Part shown: one piece after another, positions 1 through 5,999 of the stretch
How positions within the stretch are numbered: the first letter of the stretch is position 1
How the letters are laid out: each line of letters begins with the position of its first letter
Program-made: the position numbers and the translations under genes
Source of the DNA: Gammaproteobacteria bacterium
GTDB taxonomy: Bacteria > Pseudomonadota > Gammaproteobacteria > DSM-16500
DNA: 11,188 nucleotides
Reading direction: 5' to 3'
Assembly (NCBI GenBank): GCA_004322325.1
Contig: SCTP01000175.1
Span: forward strand, 1-11,188
The notes under the pieces: generated by a model
The model's input: the letters and a program-made list of their open reading frames with translations, nothing else
Told to the model about the DNA's origin: nothing
The model's database searches: none

Positions 1-1245
1 GAAAACTTAGGAATTTCCGTTAAAGTCATCACGGAATTAGCCTGGCATAATTTGTTTGCCAGCGTATTATTTATTCGCCCAGACAAAGAACCATCTGCCA
101 CTACGCCACAATGGACGATCTTAAGCGTGCCCGGGTTGAAAACCAATCCTGCTGAAGATGGCGTCAACAGTGATGCAGCGGTGATATTGAACTTTAGCGC
201 ACGCCGCCTGCTGATTTGCGGTACGTATTACGCTGGTGAAATAAAAAAAGGGATGTTCTCTGTTCTCAATTTTATTTTACCGCCACATGATATTTTGCCT
301 ATGCACTGCGCCGCCAACATTGACGCAACGGGTGATACGGCACTCTTTTTCGGCTTATCGGGAACAGGTAAAACAACGTTATCAGCCGATCCTGAACGTT
401 TCTTGATTGGTGATGATGAGCACGGTTGGGGCGAAGAAGGTGTGTTTAATTTTGAAGGTGGTTGTTATGCCAAGTGCATCGACCTTTCACAAGAGCGTGA
501 ACCATTGATTTGGAATGCGATCCGTGACGGAGCGGTCATTGAGAATGTCGTGTTAGATCCTGCGACGAAAGATCCTGTTTACTCGGATGCTAGCTTAACG
601 CAAAACACACGCGCTGCTTATCCGCGCGAATTTATTCCGCAGCGAGCCGAAACCAATCGCGGTCAACAGCCTAGCGCTATTCTTTTCTTAACGTGCGATT
701 TATATGGCGTATTGCCTCCTGTCGCCAAACTTACGCCCGAGCAAGCTGCTTATTATTTCTTAAGCGGCTATACCGCTCTCGTCGGTAGCACGGAAGTTGG
801 TCAAGGCAGCGGTATCAAACCAACCTTCAGCACTTGCTTCGGCGCACCCTTTTTCCCACGACCGCCGCAGGTTTATGCTGAATTATTAATGAAACGACTG
901 CGCCATCATCATGCGCAAGTTTATCTCGTCAACACCGGTTGGACAGGGGGTGGTCATGGTGAAGGCGGCCAACGTTTCTCCATTCCTACCACACGCGCTG
1001 TGGTCAGTGCCATCGTCAATGGTCATTTAAAACACGCGGAATATGAAACATTACCTGGCTTTCATTTTGCTATTCCGAAAGAAGTTCCAGGCGTCGATTC
1101 TAATTTACTCAATCCGCGTAAAACCTGGCGCAATCAAGCCGCACACGATGCGAATAAGCAGTTACTGATTGGATTATTTATCGAAAACTTTAAACGGTTT
1201 ACAGTAAGTGATGCCATTAAAGATGCAGGACCTACAACTTCTTAA
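1..1245 (+). CDS. pckA: Phosphoenolpyruvate carboxykinase (ATP), 5'-truncated by window edge
   Basis: This is the C-terminal 414 residues of ATP-dependent PEP carboxykinase, the cytosolic gluconeogenic enzyme that converts oxaloacetate and ATP to PEP, CO2 and ADP. The frame is open from base 1, so the gene begins upstream. By comparison with the roughly 540-residue E. coli enzyme, about 115-125 N-terminal residues are missing. The PEPCK-specific P-loop [14 protein letters not shown] is at 352-393, followed by the kinase-2 motif GDDEHGWG near 409-432 and FEGGCYAK near 451-474. Further family segments are [16 protein letters not shown], the nucleotide-contacting NTGWTGGG stretch and [11 protein letters not shown]. 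The C-terminus (FIENFKRF...DAGPTTS) aligns with the E. coli end, so the 3' end is intact. The stop at 1243-1245 lies inside the start of yggS, which implies co-transcription. The TTG at 52 is an internal leucine, not the start. Identification is secure. Confidence 0.96.
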   Translation, partial: ENLGISVKVITELAWHNLFASVLFIRPDKEPSATTPQWTILSVPGLKTNPAEDGVNSDAAVILNFSARRLLICGTYYAGEIKKGMFSVLNFILPPHDILPMHCAANIDATGDTALFFGLSGTGKTTLSADPERFLIGDDEHGWGEEGVFNFEGGCYAKCIDLSQEREPLIWNAIRDGAVIENVVLDPATKDPVYSDASLTQNTRAAYPREFIPQRAETNRGQQPSAILFLTCDLYGVLPPVAKLTPEQAAYYFLSGYTALVGSTEVGQGSGIKPTFSTCFGAPFFPRPPQVYAELLMKRLRHHHAQVYLVNTGWTGGGHGEGGQRFSIPTTRAVVSAIVNGHLKHAEYETLPGFHFAIPKEVPGVDSNLLNPRKTWRNQAAHDANKQLLIGLFIENFKRFTVSDAIKDAGPTTS

Positions 1246-1891
1246 GGTTAAAAAGCTCATCACGGAATACGAGCAAAAATATCAGCGAGCGCCGCATGCT
1301 GTGACGCTATTAGCGGTGAGCAAAGGCCAGCCTGTCGAAAAAATCGAGGCGCTCTTTCACGCAGGCCAAGTTTTATTTGGCGAAAGCTATGTTCAAGAAG
1401 CGCTGCCTAAAATACACGCCTTGGCTGATAAACCGATCGAATGGCATTTTATTGGTCCTATTCAAAGTAACAAGACGCGAAAAATTGCTGAACATTTTAC
1501 ATGGGTCCACAGTGTTGATGCGATAAACATTGCCAAGCGCTTGAATGATCAACGTCCTGCACATTTACCGCCATTAAATATTTGTCTTGAAGTCAACATC
1601 AATCATGAAACCACCAAATCGGGGGTCTTGCCAGAAGATGTCTCATCGCTTGCTACTTATTGCACTGCATTGCCGCGCCTCCGATTACGTGGATTAATGG
1701 CTATCCCTGCTAAACAATCTACTTTTACCGCGCAACGTGAAACGTTTCATTCCTTATTTTTATTATGGCAATCATTACGTCATCAAGGATTTGCGCTTGA
1801 TACATTATCAATGGGAATGTCTAACGATTTTGAAGCAGCCATTGCAGAAGGATCAACATTAGTGCGGATTGGAACAGCTATTTTTGGCTAA
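1223..1891 (+). CDS. yggS: YggS family pyridoxal phosphate homeostasis protein
   Basis: This gene encodes a 222-residue cytosolic PLP-binding protein of the YggS/PROSC family, which has an alanine-racemase-type TIM barrel without known catalysis and maintains vitamin B6 and amino-acid homeostasis. The PLP-lysine motif LLAVSKGQ has its Lys at about residue 34, as in E. coli (36). Next come [19 protein letters not shown], the EVNIN..TKSG strand, [10 protein letters not shown], and the phosphate-binding end [20 protein letters not shown] chose ATG 1223 because it gives the usual N-terminal helix length. GTG 1208 and ATG 1211 are in frame and would add 5 or 4 residues. No start has a good Shine-Dalgarno sequence. 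The start lies 23 nt before the end of pckA, so translational coupling is likely. In many gammaproteobacteria yggS directly precedes proC and yggT; here those genes lie about 1.6 kb further on. Confidence 0.93.
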   Translation: MQDLQLLKVKKLITEYEQKYQRAPHAVTLLAVSKGQPVEKIEALFHAGQVLFGESYVQEALPKIHALADKPIEWHFIGPIQSNKTRKIAEHFTWVHSVDAINIAKRLNDQRPAHLPPLNICLEVNINHETTKSGVLPEDVSSLATYCTALPRLRLRGLMAIPAKQSTFTAQRETFHSLFLLWQSLRHQGFALDTLSMGMSNDFEAAIAEGSTLVRIGTAIFG

Positions 1892-1994
1892 TCGACTTCG
1901 TAATTATACCACAAGCAAAAAAGCATGATCGGCGTATAAATAGAATTAAAGGACTTCAAAAGAAAGGCGGCCAATCACGAAAACGTATTTAAGG

Positions 1995-2870
1995 ATGGCA
2001 CTTTTATCTTGTTTACTTCTCTTCTCTACCTTCACCTTCGCAGGCAGCGTCAAAGGCATTTACGTCACGCAGTATAACTTTGAAAATACCGCTTTTCTCA
2101 ACAACTTAATTAAAAATGCCAAAGCATCTGGCATTGATACCTTTGTGGTGGATTTAGAATTCACTTCCAAGCGTTATCAAACCAACTTAAGTTTATTAAA
2201 AGACAATAATATCAAATACGTAGCGCGCATTATCATGTTTCCTGATGGAGGAAAACCGGAACAAATCAAAAATCCGGAAGTTTGGCAAAAAAAATATACA
2301 TTAGTGCAACAAGCGGTCGATTGGGGTGCAACTGAAATCCAATTAGACTATATCCGTTACAGTTCAAAACAAAAGCCGTCCCCGCAAAATGCAAAAGATA
2401 TTTTAACGATTATTCAATGGTACAAAAATAAGCTATCGGGGCAAAACATTCCGCTTCAAGTGGATGTATTTGGCATCGCAAGTTTCGGTGAGTCAAAATA
2501 TATCGGACAAAATATAAAATTATTCTCACAGACAGTGGATGCCATTTGCCCCATGGTTTATCCATCGCATTACACGCCGTTCGCTGAACATTACAAAACG
2601 CCTTATGAAACTGTTTATACGTCACTCACGAGTATCAAAGATCAATTTGATGATGATATGCCGATTAAAATGATTCCTTACATTGAATTATCGAATTATC
2701 ACTATCCATCCATGTCCCGGGCACAAAAGATTGCTTATATCAAAGCACAATTGAAAGCGGTGAAAGAAGCGGGTGCGGATGGGTGGTATGCGTGGAGTCC
2801 GCATAATCGGTATGATAATTTGTTTTATGTGCTGCAGAATCAAGATCAAGAAGAGAATGAACAGGAATAA
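1995..2870 (+). CDS. Putative exported glycoside-hydrolase-like TIM-barrel protein (DUF4015-type)
   Basis: The product has 291 residues. Residues 1-16 are hydrophobic and end in TFTFA, which looks like a signal peptide cleaved before GSVKGIYV, so export is likely. The body resembles the putative glycosyl-hydrolase family DUF4015 (PF13200). It shows an early strand TFVVDLEF (49-56, Asp53/Glu55), a strand EIQLDYIRY (114-122, candidate catalytic Asp118), VDVFG (156-160), CPMVYPSHY (185-193), and a C-terminal GWYAWSPHNRYDN (263-275). The substrate cannot be told from sequence. ATG 1995 is the only canonical start before the in-frame stop at 1947, but AAGG abuts it too closely for a standard ribosome site. 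The resulting signal peptide lacks the usual basic N-terminus, although in-frame codons just upstream would supply Lys and Arg. The acidic tail DQEENEQE is encoded by the left arm of a terminator hairpin. Family call moderate, function unknown. Confidence 0.72.
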   Translation: MALLSCLLLFSTFTFAGSVKGIYVTQYNFENTAFLNNLIKNAKASGIDTFVVDLEFTSKRYQTNLSLLKDNNIKYVARIIMFPDGGKPEQIKNPEVWQKKYTLVQQAVDWGATEIQLDYIRYSSKQKPSPQNAKDILTIIQWYKNKLSGQNIPLQVDVFGIASFGESKYIGQNIKLFSQTVDAICPMVYPSHYTPFAEHYKTPYETVYTSLTSIKDQFDDDMPIKMIPYIELSNYHYPSMSRAQKIAYIKAQLKAVKEAGADGWYAWSPHNRYDNLFYVLQNQDQEENEQE

Positions 2871-2890
2871 TGTTCATTCTCTCTTTAAAT
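2852..2890 (+). terminator. Intrinsic terminator spanning the stop codon
   Basis: AGAGAATGAACA (2852-2863) and TGTTCATTCTCT (2871-2882) form a perfect 12-bp inverted repeat with a 7-nt loop (GGAATAA) that contains the TAA stop. CTTTAAATTT follows on the plus strand, a short and imperfect T-rich tract. It sits between the converging exported-protein gene and ankyrin gene. On the minus strand the bases after the hairpin are less T-rich, so it should work mainly for the plus-strand gene. Confidence 0.72.
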
Positions 2891-2893
2891 TTC

Positions 2894-3388
2894 TTACATT
2901 TTTAACTGCTTCTGTAATTGCTCCGGGTTATCTTGATCAATGTCAGTTTCGATTCCATTCCATGAAACTGTATTCGCATTATTATCAGGTTTAAACAAAC
3001 TATACCAGGGGAGGTCATCACAAACCCCTTTTAATTTTTCTCGTTTTTGAAGCGATTCTTTATTAGCCCCTTTTAACAAAAGAAATTTCACCGTTTCCAT
3101 ATGACCGTTAACCTCAGCATTCACTAAAGCGGTGGATCCATTCTTGCTTTTTGTATTAAGTAAATCAGGAAATGTTTCGATTAATAGCGTTACGATATTT
3201 AAATGACCATTATAAGCCGCCCAGTGTAATGGATTGCCACCATACTCTACATCTTGAATATCTTCTATTTTACTTATATGAGGTAAAAGTATTTCACATA
3301 ATTTTTTAAATCCTTTTTGAGCAGCTTCCAAAACAACTTCTGCTATATATTGATCTTCTGATTTTTCTACGGGTCTAGTAGTAAACAT
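2894..3388 (-). CDS. Small ankyrin-repeat protein
   Basis: The product has 164 residues, no signal peptide and no membrane segment. It has an N-terminal helical part (residues 1-45) and two clear ankyrin repeats. The first is about 49-81, with the hallmark NPLHWAAYNGHLNIVTLLIE. The second is about 82-112, with STALVNAEVNGHMETVKFLL and LKGANKES. The remaining 50 residues are hydrophilic with no recognised domain. Ankyrin repeats bind proteins and have no catalytic role. In intracellular gammaproteobacteria such proteins are often type IV secreted effectors, but nothing here proves secretion. ATG at 3388-3386 is preceded by AGGGA about 7 nt upstream. The gene is on the opposite strand to all the neighbouring housekeeping genes, is AT-rich, and lies between yggS and proC, which suggests insertion into an older cluster. 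The target is unknown. Confidence 0.8.
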   Translation of the reverse strand: MFTTRPVEKSEDQYIAEVVLEAAQKGFKKLCEILLPHISKIEDIQDVEYGGNPLHWAAYNGHLNIVTLLIETFPDLLNTKSKNGSTALVNAEVNGHMETVKFLLLKGANKESLQKREKLKGVCDDLPWYSLFKPDNNANTVSWNGIETDIDQDNPEQLQKQLKM

Positions 3389-3404
3389 GAATTATTCCCT
3401 ATAA

Positions 3405-3432
3405 TTGGTTATACTTTTGCCAGCATTATAAT
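3405..3432 (+). promoter_or_regulatory. Candidate sigma70 promoter of proC-yggT
   Basis: TTGGTT (3405-3410) and a perfect TATAAT (3427-3432) are 16 bp apart. The predicted start is near 3439, about 25 nt before the proC ATG. The -35 is weak (3 of 6 matches). The element overlaps the candidate minus-strand promoter of the ankyrin gene. Confidence 0.55.
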
Positions 3433-3435
3433 CAA
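3408..3435 (-). promoter_or_regulatory. Candidate promoter of the ankyrin-repeat gene
   Basis: Read on the minus strand, TTGATT (3435-3430) and TATAAC (3413-3408) are 16 bp apart, upstream of the ankyrin gene whose ATG ends at 3386. The element covers almost the same bases as the proC promoter. A second possible -10, TATAGG, lies closer to the gene. Confidence 0.4.
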
Positions 3436-3464
3436 CGTCACTTGTGAATAAAAGTAGGGTAACT

Positions 3465-4292
3465 ATGGAAAAATCTATTGCCATTATCGGTGCTGGCCAC
3501 ATGGGTACCAGCCTCATCGGCGGCCTCATCAACGATGGCCATCCTGCCGATAAAATTTGGGCAGCGAATCCAACGCCAGAAAAACTCTCTCGGCTGCAAC
3601 AACGTTTTCACATCCACACCACCACCGATAATAGCGTGGCCGCGCAAGCAGCCGATATCGTGATTCTCACTGTCAAACCTTTTATCATCACCACCGTCAC
3701 TGCTGAGTTACGCCCCATTATTCACGCACGCAAATCACTCGTCATTTCTGCCGCTTCCGGCATACGCGAGACCAGCATTCAACACAGTCTAGGTGGTAAC
3801 ATCCCCCTGGTTCGCGCCATGCCCAATGTGCCAGCTCTCATCGGCTGCGGCGCCACCGCGCTTTTTGCCAATCCATTCGTGACTGAAGACCAACATAGCG
3901 CCGCTGAATCCATCTTTCGAGCCGTCGGAATGGTAGTGTGGTTAGAAAAAGAAGAATTAATGGACACCGTCACGGCGCTTTCCGGTTGCGGTCCGGCTTA
4001 TTTTTTCTTGGTCATGGAAGCATTACAAACCGCGGCCGAAGAATTAGGCCTTCCCTCTGAAACAGCACGTCTGTTAACCTTGCAAACAGGATTAGGAGCA
4101 GCGCGCATGGCACTTGAGAGTCACTCCACCTTGGCGGAATTAAGACGTAGTGTTGCTTCGCCGGGTGGGTCTACCGAAAGAGCTTTATCTGTGTTAGAAG
4201 AAAAGAATGTGCGCGGCTTATTTAAACAAGCACTGCTTGCTGCTAAACAGCGAGCGGAAGAACTGGCAACGACAGTAGGAGAAAAAAAATAA
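3465..4292 (+). CDS. proC: Pyrroline-5-carboxylate reductase
   Basis: ProC is a 275-residue cytosolic enzyme that catalyses the last step of proline synthesis, NAD(P)H-dependent reduction of 1-pyrroline-5-carboxylate. The N-terminal Rossmann fold begins IAIIGAGHMGTSLIGG (GxGxxG at residues 9-14) with AANPTPEK after strand 2. VKP (70-72) and RAMPN (117-121) are family motifs. The C-terminal helical dimerisation domain carries SGCGPAYFF (173-181) and the substrate-binding VASPGGST (230-237). Length matches the family (about 270). ATG 3465 has AGGG 7-10 nt upstream and places the nucleotide-binding strand at residue 5. An in-frame GTG at 3444 would add seven unneeded residues and lacks a ribosome site. 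The stop overlaps the yggT start by one base (TAATG), so the two are translationally coupled. Confidence 0.96.
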   Translation: MEKSIAIIGAGHMGTSLIGGLINDGHPADKIWAANPTPEKLSRLQQRFHIHTTTDNSVAAQAADIVILTVKPFIITTVTAELRPIIHARKSLVISAASGIRETSIQHSLGGNIPLVRAMPNVPALIGCGATALFANPFVTEDQHSAAESIFRAVGMVVWLEKEELMDTVTALSGCGPAYFFLVMEALQTAAEELGLPSETARLLTLQTGLGAARMALESHSTLAELRRSVASPGGSTERALSVLEEKNVRGLFKQALLAAKQRAEELATTVGEKK

Positions 4293-4864
4293 TGGCGAAT
4301 ACCATGAATGCTGCATCCTTGTTTCTCATCAATACCTTGTTTGATTTGTATTTGTTTGTTTTAGTCTTACGTATCTTATTGGTATACAGCGGCGTGAATT
4401 ATTTTGACCCTATCACGCAATTTGTCGTCAAGCTAACGGATTTTATCGTCAAACCTTTACGACGCCTCTTACCTACTGTCCGTGGTTTTGAATTAGCCAG
4501 TATTATCTTAGTATTAGTCTTACAAATGATTAAATTTTTACTGGTCTCTCTACTCAGTATGGGCATGCCAGGTATTTTAGGTTTATTGATTTTGGCGATA
4601 GGGGACAGCATTAAAATCGTCTTACTCACTTTTTTCTATGCGATTTTACTGCAAGCCATTCTCAGTTGGGCGCAACCTTACTCCCCTGTCACCCGTACGC
4701 TATACCAAGTCACTTCCCCTATCATGCGACCATTTCAACGTTTGATTCCGCTGATTAATGGTATTGATATTTCACCCATTCCCGCCTTGATTGTATTGCA
4801 GCTACTGATTATTTTGCTGGTGAATCCCATCATGTCATTGGGGCTTGGGATTGCGTTTGGATAA
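4292..4864 (+). CDS. yggT: YggT family integral membrane protein
   Basis: The product is a 190-residue inner-membrane protein made of two tandem YGGT units. The first unit has the amphipathic stretch DPITQFVVKLTDFIVKPLRR (39-58), and the second repeats the pattern as SPVTRTLYQVTSPIMRPFQR (131-150). Each is flanked by hydrophobic segments (about 10-33, 67-89, 95-122 and 162-186). The family's role is unclear; osmotic-stress and division-site functions have been reported for relatives. Length agrees with the gammaproteobacterial two-unit form (about 185-190). AGGAG lies about 10 nt before the ATG, inside the end of proC. The gene ends 4 bases from the convergent antitoxin gene, leaving no room for a separate terminator between them. 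Confidence 0.93.
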   Translation: MANTMNAASLFLINTLFDLYLFVLVLRILLVYSGVNYFDPITQFVVKLTDFIVKPLRRLLPTVRGFELASIILVLVLQMIKFLLVSLLSMGMPGILGLLILAIGDSIKIVLLTFFYAILLQAILSWAQPYSPVTRTLYQVTSPIMRPFQRLIPLINGIDISPIPALIVLQLLIILLVNPIMSLGLGIAFG

Positions 4865-4868
4865 AAAA

Positions 4869-5063
4869 TTATGAAGAGCTCAAACGTAATTCATCTAGTG
4901 CATCTAGCAATTCCTTATAAAACGCTGGAGAAACCACATACGCCGTCGGCCTGTTTCTATTTAAAATAGCGATTGTTTCACCGGCTGCGCGCTCAATAAC
5001 ACCACTGGGATTAGCTTTTAACTCGCTGATGCTTACTGTATATTCAGCTAAAATATGCTCCAT
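4869..5063 (-). CDS. Phd/YefM-family antitoxin, apparently solitary
   Basis: This 64-residue protein has the Phd/YefM (StbD-like) N-terminal DNA-binding fold. YTVSISELKANPSGVIERA (8-26) is followed by ETIAILNRNRPTAYVVSPAFY (29-49) and a short helical tail (LLDALDELRL) that would normally clamp the toxin. Such antitoxins neutralise a RelE/ParE- or Doc-type toxin and repress their own operon as dimers. The usual toxin gene would lie immediately downstream on the minus strand, but that space is occupied by yggT on the other strand and no toxin-like frame is visible there. None is found upstream either, where the metN leader begins. AGAGG about 8 nt before the ATG is a good ribosome site. It may be a relic, a retained antitoxin with a distant partner, or a stand-alone regulator. 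Confidence 0.85.
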   Translation of the reverse strand: MEHILAEYTVSISELKANPSGVIERAAGETIAILNRNRPTAYVVSPAFYKELLDALDELRLSSS

Positions 5064-5069
5064 AAATCT

Positions 5070-5109
5070 GACCTCTTTAAAGACCTATTATATGGACTAA
5101 TTATAGGTC
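5070..5109 (-). promoter_or_regulatory. Operator-like inverted repeat around the antitoxin -10
   Basis: GACCTAT (5082-5088) and ATAGGTC (5103-5109) are an exact 7-bp inverted repeat with 14 bp between. An extra GACCT half-site lies at 5070-5074. Read on the minus strand, a consensus TATAAT (5092-5087) lies at the left arm of the repeat, so a bound repressor would cover the -10. No good -35 is seen at the proper distance. The arrangement matches autoregulation as known for Phd/YefM antitoxins; binding is inferred. Confidence 0.55.
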
Positions 5110-5142
5110 ATATTGAAATAAAAATCAAAATACCCCTTGCGA

Positions 5143-5171
5143 TTGCGCTTAACCCAATTTTTTGCTAGGAT
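5143..5171 (+). promoter_or_regulatory. Promoter of the metN leader (extended -10)
   Basis: TTGCGC (5143-5148) and TAGGAT (5166-5171) are separated by 17 bp, and TG at 5163-5164 makes an extended -10. The predicted start near 5178 puts the riboswitch at the very 5' end of the transcript, as expected for a short leader. Confidence 0.6.
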
Positions 5172-5179
5172 AGTCCTCC

Positions 5180-5232
5180 AGCGCTGATTTGAGCTACAGC
5201 TTGCAAGCGCTATATAAATTTGGCTAAAGCGT
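5180..5232 (+). promoter_or_regulatory. SAM-II riboswitch aptamer upstream of metN
   Basis: The stretch has the ordered conserved blocks of the SAM-II (metA-type) aptamer: GCGCTGATTT (5181-5190), TTGCAAGCGC (5201-5210), ATAAAT (5214-5219) and GCTAAA (5223-5228). Stem P1 is AGCGCT (5180-5185) with AGCGCT (5206-5211). The loop GCTT (5199-5202) can pair with AAGC (5227-5230), giving the H-type pseudoknot that defines the class. SAM-II RNAs bind S-adenosylmethionine and shut off methionine synthesis or uptake genes. The downstream genes here are a methionine transporter, which supports the call. The class is known mostly from Alphaproteobacteria and Bacteroidetes. The match is by eye against remembered family sequence, not a covariance search. 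Confidence 0.88.
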
Positions 5233-5238
5233 GTGAAT

Positions 5239-5272
5239 AAACCACCGATTGCTTTAGCAGGTGGTTTTTTTT
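5239..5272 (+). terminator. Attenuator terminator of the SAM-II leader
   Basis: AAACCACC (5239-5246) and GGTGGTTT (5260-5267) form an 8-bp stem, and the Ts run from 5265 to 5272, giving a standard intrinsic terminator before metN. Its 13-nt loop contains GCTTTAGC (5251-5258), the exact complement of GCTAAAGC (5223-5230) at the 3' end of the aptamer. Pairing those two traps the left terminator arm in a hairpin loop and acts as an antiterminator. SAM binding would hide 5223-5230 and let the terminator form. Confidence 0.85.
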
Positions 5273-5316
5273 CGCCTTTATTTAGCCGTGTATTAACCAG
5301 AAAAAGGCTAATGGCA

Positions 5317-5994
5317 ATGATTGAACTAAGAGCACTTCATAAGAATTATTATGTTAATAAACAACCGCTTCCAGCGCTAAAAAACATCAACTTGACGATT
5401 CGTCGCGGGGAAATTTTCGGTGTCTTAGGCAAAAGTGGCGCGGGCAAATCCACCTTGTTGCGCTGCATTAACCTGCTAGAAAAACCGACCAGCGGGCATG
5501 TGATTGTTAATAACGTAGAATTAACCACCCTTTCTACTAAGCAGCTACGAGAACATCGTCATAAAATTGGCATGATTTTTCAACATTTCAACTTACTCGA
5601 CTCCCGTACCGTTTTCGAGAATGTAGCCTTGCCCTTAGAAATTATCCATCAATCTAAAGCCGCTATTCAGAAAAAAGTTTCCGCTCTATTAGAATTAGTT
5701 GATCTCACTGAAAGACAACATCATTTGCCCTCCCAATTAAGCGGCGGACAAAAACAACGCGTCGCCATTGCCCGTGCACTTGCTGCGGATCCTCATGTGT
5801 TACTTTGTGATGAAGCTACTTCATCACTTGATCCAGAATCCACACAATCTATTCTTAATTTATTAAAAAAAATTAATCGTGAATTTGGCCTGACTATACT
5901 ACTGATCACTCATGAGTTAGACGTCGTAAAACAAATTTGCGATCGTGTTGGCGTGATTGAAGAAGGTCAATTAATCGAGAAAGTGGTGAGGTAA
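5317..5994 (+). CDS. metN: Methionine ABC transporter ATPase, short form without NIL domain
   Basis: MetN is the cytoplasmic ATPase of the MetNIQ importer for methionine. The 225-residue product has Walker [10 protein letters not shown] (38-46), Q-loop IFQHFN (Gln89), signature [15 protein letters not shown] (141-155), Walker B VLLCDEAT (161-168), D-loop SSLD and H-loop His199. [13 protein letters not shown] is typical of MetN. E. coli MetN has 343 residues; here the protein stops right after the ATPase core ([10 protein letters not shown]), so the C-terminal NIL domain that mediates inhibition by internal methionine is absent. ATG 5317 is preferred because AAGG is 9 nt upstream; ATG 5311 would add two residues. 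A GTG at 5233 keeps the frame but lies within the riboswitch platform. The next gene follows after 5 bases, with GAGG at the end of metN as its ribosome site. Confidence 0.92.
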   Translation: MIELRALHKNYYVNKQPLPALKNINLTIRRGEIFGVLGKSGAGKSTLLRCINLLEKPTSGHVIVNNVELTTLSTKQLREHRHKIGMIFQHFNLLDSRTVFENVALPLEIIHQSKAAIQKKVSALLELVDLTERQHHLPSQLSGGQKQRVAIARALAADPHVLLCDEATSSLDPESTQSILNLLKKINREFGLTILLITHELDVVKQICDRVGVIEEGQLIEKVVR

Positions 5995-5999
5995 TATCT

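Noticed and set aside
52..54. TTG 52 as a start for the PEP carboxykinase frame
   Set aside because: The frame is open and homologous to PckA from base 1. This Leu lies inside the conserved WHNLFA segment.
1892..1994. Possible promoter (TATAAA at 1935-1940) for the exported-protein gene
   Set aside because: No -35-like hexamer at a suitable distance. Too weak to list.
2773..2994. 73-residue plus-strand frame across the end of the exported-protein gene and the ankyrin 3' end
   Set aside because: It overlaps two supported genes and the terminator, and its composition is not protein-like.
3444..3464. GTG 3444 as the proC start
   Set aside because: It would add seven residues before a normal ProC N-terminus. 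AGGG is correctly spaced for ATG 3465 instead.
4399..4629. Minus-strand frame inside yggT as a possible toxin partner of the antitoxin
   Set aside because: It is a Lys/Ile/Ser-rich shadow of YggT with no RelE, ParE or Doc motif, and is more than 200 bases from the antitoxin.
5233..5316. GTG start at 5233 extending MetN by 28 residues
   Set aside because: These bases form the riboswitch terminator and T tract. There is no ribosome site, and homologous MetN proteins begin at the MIEL segment encoded from 5317.
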